Part shown: one piece after another, positions 59,650 through 64,000 of the stretch
Numbering within the stretch: position 1 is the first letter of the stretch
Layout: every line of letters starts with the position of its first letter
From: Comamonas testosteroni
GTDB lineage: Bacteria; Pseudomonadota; Gammaproteobacteria; Burkholderiales; Burkholderiaceae_C
Reading direction: 5' to 3'
Assembly: GCF_000761245.1 (NCBI RefSeq)
Contig: NZ_AWOR01000012.1
Span: 98,780-162,779, forward strand
DNA: 64,000 bases
Program-made: the position numbers and the translations under genes
The notes under the pieces: model-generated
Databases searched by the model: none
Seen by the model: the letters and a program-made list of their open reading frames with translations, nothing else
Told to the model about the DNA's origin: nothing

Positions 59650-62600
59650 TCAGCTGTGGTCGATCTTGAGCTTGCCTTGATCGATCAGCTCCTTGATCAA
59701 GGCGTTCTGATCCGCCGTGGTGGTCAACGAGTGTCCAGCGGTGAGATCCACTCCCTTGAACGTGATCAGTTGATCGTAGTTGGAGCCTGTAGCACCCAAA
59801 TTTCCATCGGTAGAGACCTTGAGTACGGTATCTGCACCACTCTTGGAGAAGTTCAGGAACTTGGACAGATCCGTGCTGCTCTCCTCTCCTTGCAGCAGAT
59901 CATGCAGGTCCAGCACATCATTGCCGTTGACGTCGGATCCGCCCTTGCCAAAGTCGTTGATCACATCCTTGGCAGGAGCCGCAGTGGTTCCCTGATCGCC
60001 CTTGAGCCACAGGAAAATATCATCTCCTTCGCCGCCAATCAGTGTGTCATCGCCCTTGCCGCCGATCAGCACGTCATTGCCCTTGCCGCCACTCAGCGTG
60101 TCATTGCCGGAGCCAGCCATCAGGATTTCGCTATCGTTGGTGCCCACCAGGTGGTCACCCGACTGGTAGCTTACTGAGACATTGGCGCTGTCGCTGTGAC
60201 CGTCGGCGGTCTGGATGGTGTACGTGCTATTCGCGGTAGCACCATCCAGGTTGACCTTGCTGTAGTCGACCGTCATTGTGAGCGTGTAGTTCTCTTCCGC
60301 AGTGGAGCCAGTGCCGTTTCCATTGTCGGGAATGTTGACGATGTGGATCTCGTAGTTGCCTGACTGTGTCACCGGGATCGTTCCGCCATCGGCAACGACG
60401 GTGTATGGTCCAGTCGAGCCGGCCAGGCGGTACTCCATCCTGATCCAGTTGGGGTTAGCGAAGCTGTGATCCAAGGTCAACACTTCACCGGCGGTCAGCG
60501 CAATGAACAGAGTGTCTTGATCGTTGCCATTATTCGCGCCAACTTTGTCCAGATAGCCCTTCACCACCAATTGGGCCTTGTCCGTACCCGCGCCGGTTTT
60601 CATAAATTCACTGCGCGCGATTGACAGTTCCTTAGTGTTCTTGCTGGTGATTTCATAAGTCTTCAACGAACTACGCGTGAAGTCCTTGCCTTGATCCCAG
60701 CCCGTATTCACGGTGAGCGGGCCCATCGTCAGCGCTCCCGTACCGCGCACGTCGTTCGCCAGCAGCGATCCCGATTGCACCGTGAGCTGCGTGCTCAGAA
60801 TGTTGGTGATGATCTTGTCGTCCACCGCGTCTGGGGTCTGGTACACCGGCGGGGTCACGTTGACCGTGATGCTGGAGCTTGCCTTGTCGCCGTCGCCGTC
60901 CTGCACCGTGAACTGGATGGTGTCGGTGCCAGCCGTCTTCGGCACGTAGCGGTAATTGCCCAGGTTGTCGCCGGCCATGTCAAGTGTGAACTTGCCATGC
61001 GCGGTGGTCACGGTCAGTTCGGACGTCGCAGAGTCGAAGCTGTACGTGGCCCCCGAGGTGGCGGTCACCTTGTTGGTCGCTGCATCGTAGTTGTACGTCT
61101 TGCCTTCGATGACCAGCTGCGTGATGCGCGCACCGTTCAGGTCGGCGCCCAGCGTGCCGCCCGCGGCGATGTCGCCGTTGATGGGTGGCACGATAGTGCC
61201 GTCGATCGCCGCGTCCAGACCGTTCAGATTCGTCACCAGGATGGTGTTGCTGTCGCCGGGACGGTCGGGATTGTAGGAGATCGGATCAATGTAGCCGCCA
61301 GTCGCACCAGTGCCCAAGCCGATGCCATAGGAATTGATATGGTTATCGGTGAGGAACTTCTCCCAGGCCGCTTGCTGGGTCGAACCAACCGAGCGATTGC
61401 TGTCAGGTTCCCCGTCGGTAAAGAAGTAGGAGATGTTCTGGACGTTGTTTCCTTCAAGCTTGCCAGTGGCAGAGCTGTTCCAGGCGGCCATGGCCTTGTT
61501 CAACGCGTCTTGATAGTTGGTGCCGCCACCATACGCGAGGGCGTTAACGAACGCCTTGGCTTCCGCCAGAGACATCCAGCCGCTGCCCTTTTGCGTGGCG
61601 CTGCTGTTGAACTCCAGGATCAAGACACGCACATCGCCAGCCTCGCCGTACTTGTCGAGCAGGTTGTTGACCGAGGACTTCAGCACGGCCAGGCGGGACA
61701 ATTGTGTCGAACCGTTGTACACGCCGCTGCTGTAATTCATGCTGCCGGACGTATCCAGCGTCAGCATGATGTTGGTGCCGTGCGAGGACAGCGCCGAGCT
61801 TTCCGTGATCGGCTTGAGGCTGGGCGCCGTGTCGGTGATCAACACGCCCAGGTCCTCCGTCGCCTTGCCGCCGAACTTGTCTTCCACCGTGATCTGGAAG
61901 TGGTCCTGCACGTTGGTGTCATCACCGGTGTGCGCCTGCTGGCCGCTGGTCTGGTAGGTGTAGCTGACCTTGCCGGTCGTGGCGTCGTATCCGGTCAGCG
62001 TCAGCGTGCCTTTGCTGGTCGTCAGCGTGACCGGATTGTTCACCAGGTCAGCCAGACGGTCCAGCGTCAGGGACGCGTCGGCGTTGCCCGGGCCGTCGAG
62101 CGTCAGCGACTTCAGGCCTGCGCTCGCGGTGATCGTGAACGTGCCGCTACCGGAGGCCAGAGCTTCCGACACGCTGATGGCGCCCGGCGCAGCGAGGTTG
62201 TAGTCCTCGATGTTGACGCTGGGAGCAGGAGGTTCCACACCCGCCACTTCGAAGTGGCCAGCGGTGGAGTCACCGTCGGCATCCGTCACCTTGTAGGTGA
62301 AGTCGAGCTTGCCGTCCGCGGTGCCTTGCATCGGCTTGTATTGATAGAACTCCCACTTGCCGGTGGCCGGCGTCAAGCGCATCTCGAAGATGAGATTGCC
62401 CGAGGGGTCGCGGCCTTCGATCAGATTGCCGTTGCTCAGCGTCGTCGTGATGTTCGCGCCTTCGCGCGTCTTCAGGCCACCTTCCGCGCCCGTCAGCTCC
62501 AGACGGCCTGCGCCGTCGGCGCCGTAACCGTAGTTCAGTGTGCCTTCGCCATAGGCGATGGCCTGGACGGTATTGCTACCCAGGAAAGTGATGCCCGTGA

Positions 62601-64000
62601 CGGTGAAGTCGCTGTTGTCGCTAGACGAGTTCTTGTGGTTGTCCGTGGCCGAAATCACGATCGTGTCGAAACCACCTTCCTCGACGCGGAAGTTGGCCGC
62701 ATAGTCGCCGCCGCTCTGGTCGGAGGTGAAGGTGCGTTCGGCGATCAACACGCCATTGCGGTAGAACTTCGCGACGCCGCTTTCGAGTTCGCCGCCGTAC
62801 ATCGCACCAAAGTCGATGGTGGCGCCGTAGGCAACCTTGCCGCCGGTCAGGCGGATGGTCAACTCTTCGGACGCACCCTTGCCGTCGGTCGTGTTGCGAT
62901 AGTCGATTTCATTGGCGATGTTGTGGTACGGCGAGTCCGTGCTTGCGACACCCAGGCCAGACTTGCTTTGGTTGACCATGGCATCGATCAGCGTGACGTC
63001 GGATTTGGACGTAAAGCCCTTGGCCGTGACTTCAATCGCGCCATTGCCGAAGGTCATCTTCATCTGGTTGGTGCTGGTCTGGGAACCAGCGAAGCTCACC
63101 TTGCCCGTGTAGACGTCGGGGATGTTGGTGGTTTGCACCGAGACGGGGTCGTTCGGTTGCACCACCGGCGAGTCGTCCTCGATCGTGATGTTGATGTTGC
63201 TGGACACCGCCGGATTGACGCCATCCGACACCTTGACGCCAACCGACAGGCCCAGCGTGTCTTCACGCGAGGTGTCGGGGTGGTCGACCGGAGCCAGCAG
63301 CTTCACGTTGTAGGCGCCGTTATCGTCGATCTTGATGACGATGGCGTCCGTGCCGCCCGCGCGGCCCGTCAGCGTGTGTCCATTGTCGGACAGCGTCCAG
63401 ACTATGGGCGTGCCATGGGACGTCAGGGCACCATTGGCGGGCGCAACCAGCGTAATGTTGTAGGTGGCGTTGTTGTCGTCGGTGATCGACAGTTGGCCGT
63501 TCGCCTGGGGCGAATCGGTCGTATCCGATGTGCCGTTGCTGTCTTTGATGCCACCAGCCAGGCCTTCTTCGGAGACGGCCGTGTTTCCACCTCCAACGAC
63601 AGGCGGCTTGTTGATGTCGACGATAGCGGCATTGCCGCTATCGGTGATGCCCGGGGGCAGCGCGGTGCCGCTGGCGGTGGCGCCGGTCAGCGTCGCCGTC
63701 AAGGTCATGCTCTCACGGCCTTCGTAAATGCCGTCGGGCGTGGTCGGAACCGTGACCACGATGCCGCCGGTGGTGCCCGCGGGCACCTTGAAGCTGTAGG
63801 TGCCGTCGCCGTTGGCAGTGACGGTGACGGACAGGCCGCCGATGCTGACAGTGGGAACACCATGGTCAGCCGCGGTGATCTCGCCGCCGAGCTTGAAGGT
63901 CAGCGTCGTTTCGGCATCAACTGCCTTGTCCAGGCTGACGTTGAAGTTCGCTGCGTTGCCTTCGATGACGTCGCCGGGGTTGGACACGTCCAGCTTGGGC
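59650..64000 (-). CDS. Giant RTX/VWA adhesin (LapA-like), C-terminal 1450 residues
   Basis: The frame is open to the window edge and continues beyond it. Visible: Calx-beta-like and cadherin-like repeats with AVDAETTLTFKL and GTYSFKVPAGTTGGIVVTV, then a von Willebrand A domain with the metal site LTLDTSGSMNYSSG and YFFTDGEPDSN, further repeats (VDDKIITNILSTQLTVQSGS), and five RTX nonapeptides around GSGNDTLSGGKGNDVLIGGK. The C-terminal ~80 residues (VINDFGKGG to IDQGKLKIDHS) form a type I secretion signal. It holds cells to surfaces in biofilms and is anchored through the N-terminal module, which lies outside. Confidence 0.95.
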   Translation of the reverse strand, partial: PKLDVSNPGDVIEGNAANFNVSLDKAVDAETTLTFKLGGEITAADHGVPTVSIGGLSVTVTANGDGTYSFKVPAGTTGGIVVTVPTTPDGIYEGRESMTLTATLTGATASGTALPPGITDSGNAAIVDINKPPVVGGGNTAVSEEGLAGGIKDSNGTSDTTDSPQANGQLSITDDNNATYNITLVAPANGALTSHGTPIVWTLSDNGHTLTGRAGGTDAIVIKIDDNGAYNVKLLAPVDHPDTSREDTLGLSVGVKVSDGVNPAVSSNINITIEDDSPVVQPNDPVSVQTTNIPDVYTGKVSFAGSQTSTNQMKMTFGNGAIEVTAKGFTSKSDVTLIDAMVNQSKSGLGVASTDSPYHNIANEIDYRNTTDGKGASEELTIRLTGGKVAYGATIDFGAMYGGELESGVAKFYRNGVLIAERTFTSDQSGGDYAANFRVEEGGFDTIVISATDNHKNSSSDNSDFTVTGITFLGSNTVQAIAYGEGTLNYGYGADGAGRLELTGAEGGLKTREGANITTTLSNGNLIEGRDPSGNLIFEMRLTPATGKWEFYQYKPMQGTADGKLDFTYKVTDADGDSTAGHFEVAGVEPPAPSVNIEDYNLAAPGAISVSEALASGSGTFTITASAGLKSLTLDGPGNADASLTLDRLADLVNNPVTLTTSKGTLTLTGYDATTGKVSYTYQTSGQQAHTGDDTNVQDHFQITVEDKFGGKATEDLGVLITDTAPSLKPITESSALSSHGTNIMLTLDTSGSMNYSSGVYNGSTQLSRLAVLKSSVNNLLDKYGEAGDVRVLILEFNSSATQKGSGWMSLAEAKAFVNALAYGGGTNYQDALNKAMAAWNSSATGKLEGNNVQNISYFFTDGEPDSNRSVGSTQQAAWEKFLTDNHINSYGIGLGTGATGGYIDPISYNPDRPGDSNTILVTNLNGLDAAIDGTIVPPINGDIAAGGTLGADLNGARITQLVIEGKTYNYDAATNKVTATSGATYSFDSATSELTVTTAHGKFTLDMAGDNLGNYRYVPKTAGTDTIQFTVQDGDGDKASSSITVNVTPPVYQTPDAVDDKIITNILSTQLTVQSGSLLANDVRGTGALTMGPLTVNTGWDQGKDFTRSSLKTYEITSKNTKELSIARSEFMKTGAGTDKAQLVVKGYLDKVGANNGNDQDTLFIALTAGEVLTLDHSFANPNWIRMEYRLAGSTGPYTVVADGGTIPVTQSGNYEIHIVNIPDNGNGTGSTAEENYTLTMTVDYSKVNLDGATANSTYTIQTADGHSDSANVSVSYQSGDHLVGTNDSEILMAGSGNDTLSGGKGNDVLIGGKGDDTLIGGEGDDIFLWLKGDQGTTAAPAKDVINDFGKGGSDVNGNDVLDLHDLLQGEESSTDLSKFLNFSKSGADTVLKVSTDGNLGATGSNYDQLITFKGVDLTAGHSLTTTADQNALIKELIDQGKLKIDHS

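Overview
The window looks like chromosome of a beta-proteobacterium of the Comamonadaceae, most likely Comamonas or a close relative. The clues are high-GC core genes (prfB with its programmed frameshift, pepN, class I fbp, infA), an acyl-CoA dehydrogenase/phosphotransferase pair, and a Lap-type adhesin locus. The genus is inferred from protein flavour and gene content, not from a database search.

Layout. 1-9.8 kb is core: acyl-CoA metabolism, a chemoreceptor, then prfB-pepN-TPR-like protein-fbp on the + strand, ending in tRNA-Thr(CGT) at 9833-9908. The last 22 bases of this tRNA recur with one mismatch at 49852-49873, which marks 9909-49873 as a genomic island of about 40 kb. 49.9-64 kb is core or core-like again: a small conserved protein plus infA, a diguanylate cyclase, a LysR regulator with a bile-acid:sodium-symporter-like transporter, and the C-terminal part of a giant RTX/VWA adhesin with its protease LapG and c-di-GMP receptor LapD.

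Inside the island, 11.1-29 kb is a defence block read entirely on the - strand: hsdR, hsdM, hsdS, then an overlapping pair of unfamiliar membrane-associated genes (one DUF3944/YaaW-like), then a secreted SH3-domain protein, then a complete type I Zorya set, zorA-zorB-zorC-zorD. The unfamiliar pair sits between two known antiphage systems and is a good candidate for an undescribed defence module. From 29.3 to 38 kb there is an IS5-family element with an amber-interrupted transposase, a transglutaminase-like protein, an RNase II/R-family exonuclease, a solitary DUF1566 protein behind a very AT-rich block, and small regulator/target modules (TetR with a microprotein, MerR with DUF2938, FtrA-like with rhodanese).

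From 38 to 49.8 kb the island is a decaying phage or plasmid remnant: frameshifted rdgC, a broken phage coiled-coil gene, a dcm fragment, genes with lost start codons, and a truncated integrase next to the right attachment site. Two structured features stand out here. One is an array of about seven tiny proteins, most introduced by a leader that places the Shine-Dalgarno sequence inside a small palindrome (AGACC-GGA-GGTCT). The other is a recurring terminator-plus-ribosome-site cassette between genes. The island also carries a second copy of the conserved-small-protein/infA pair, linked to an RRM RNA-binding protein.
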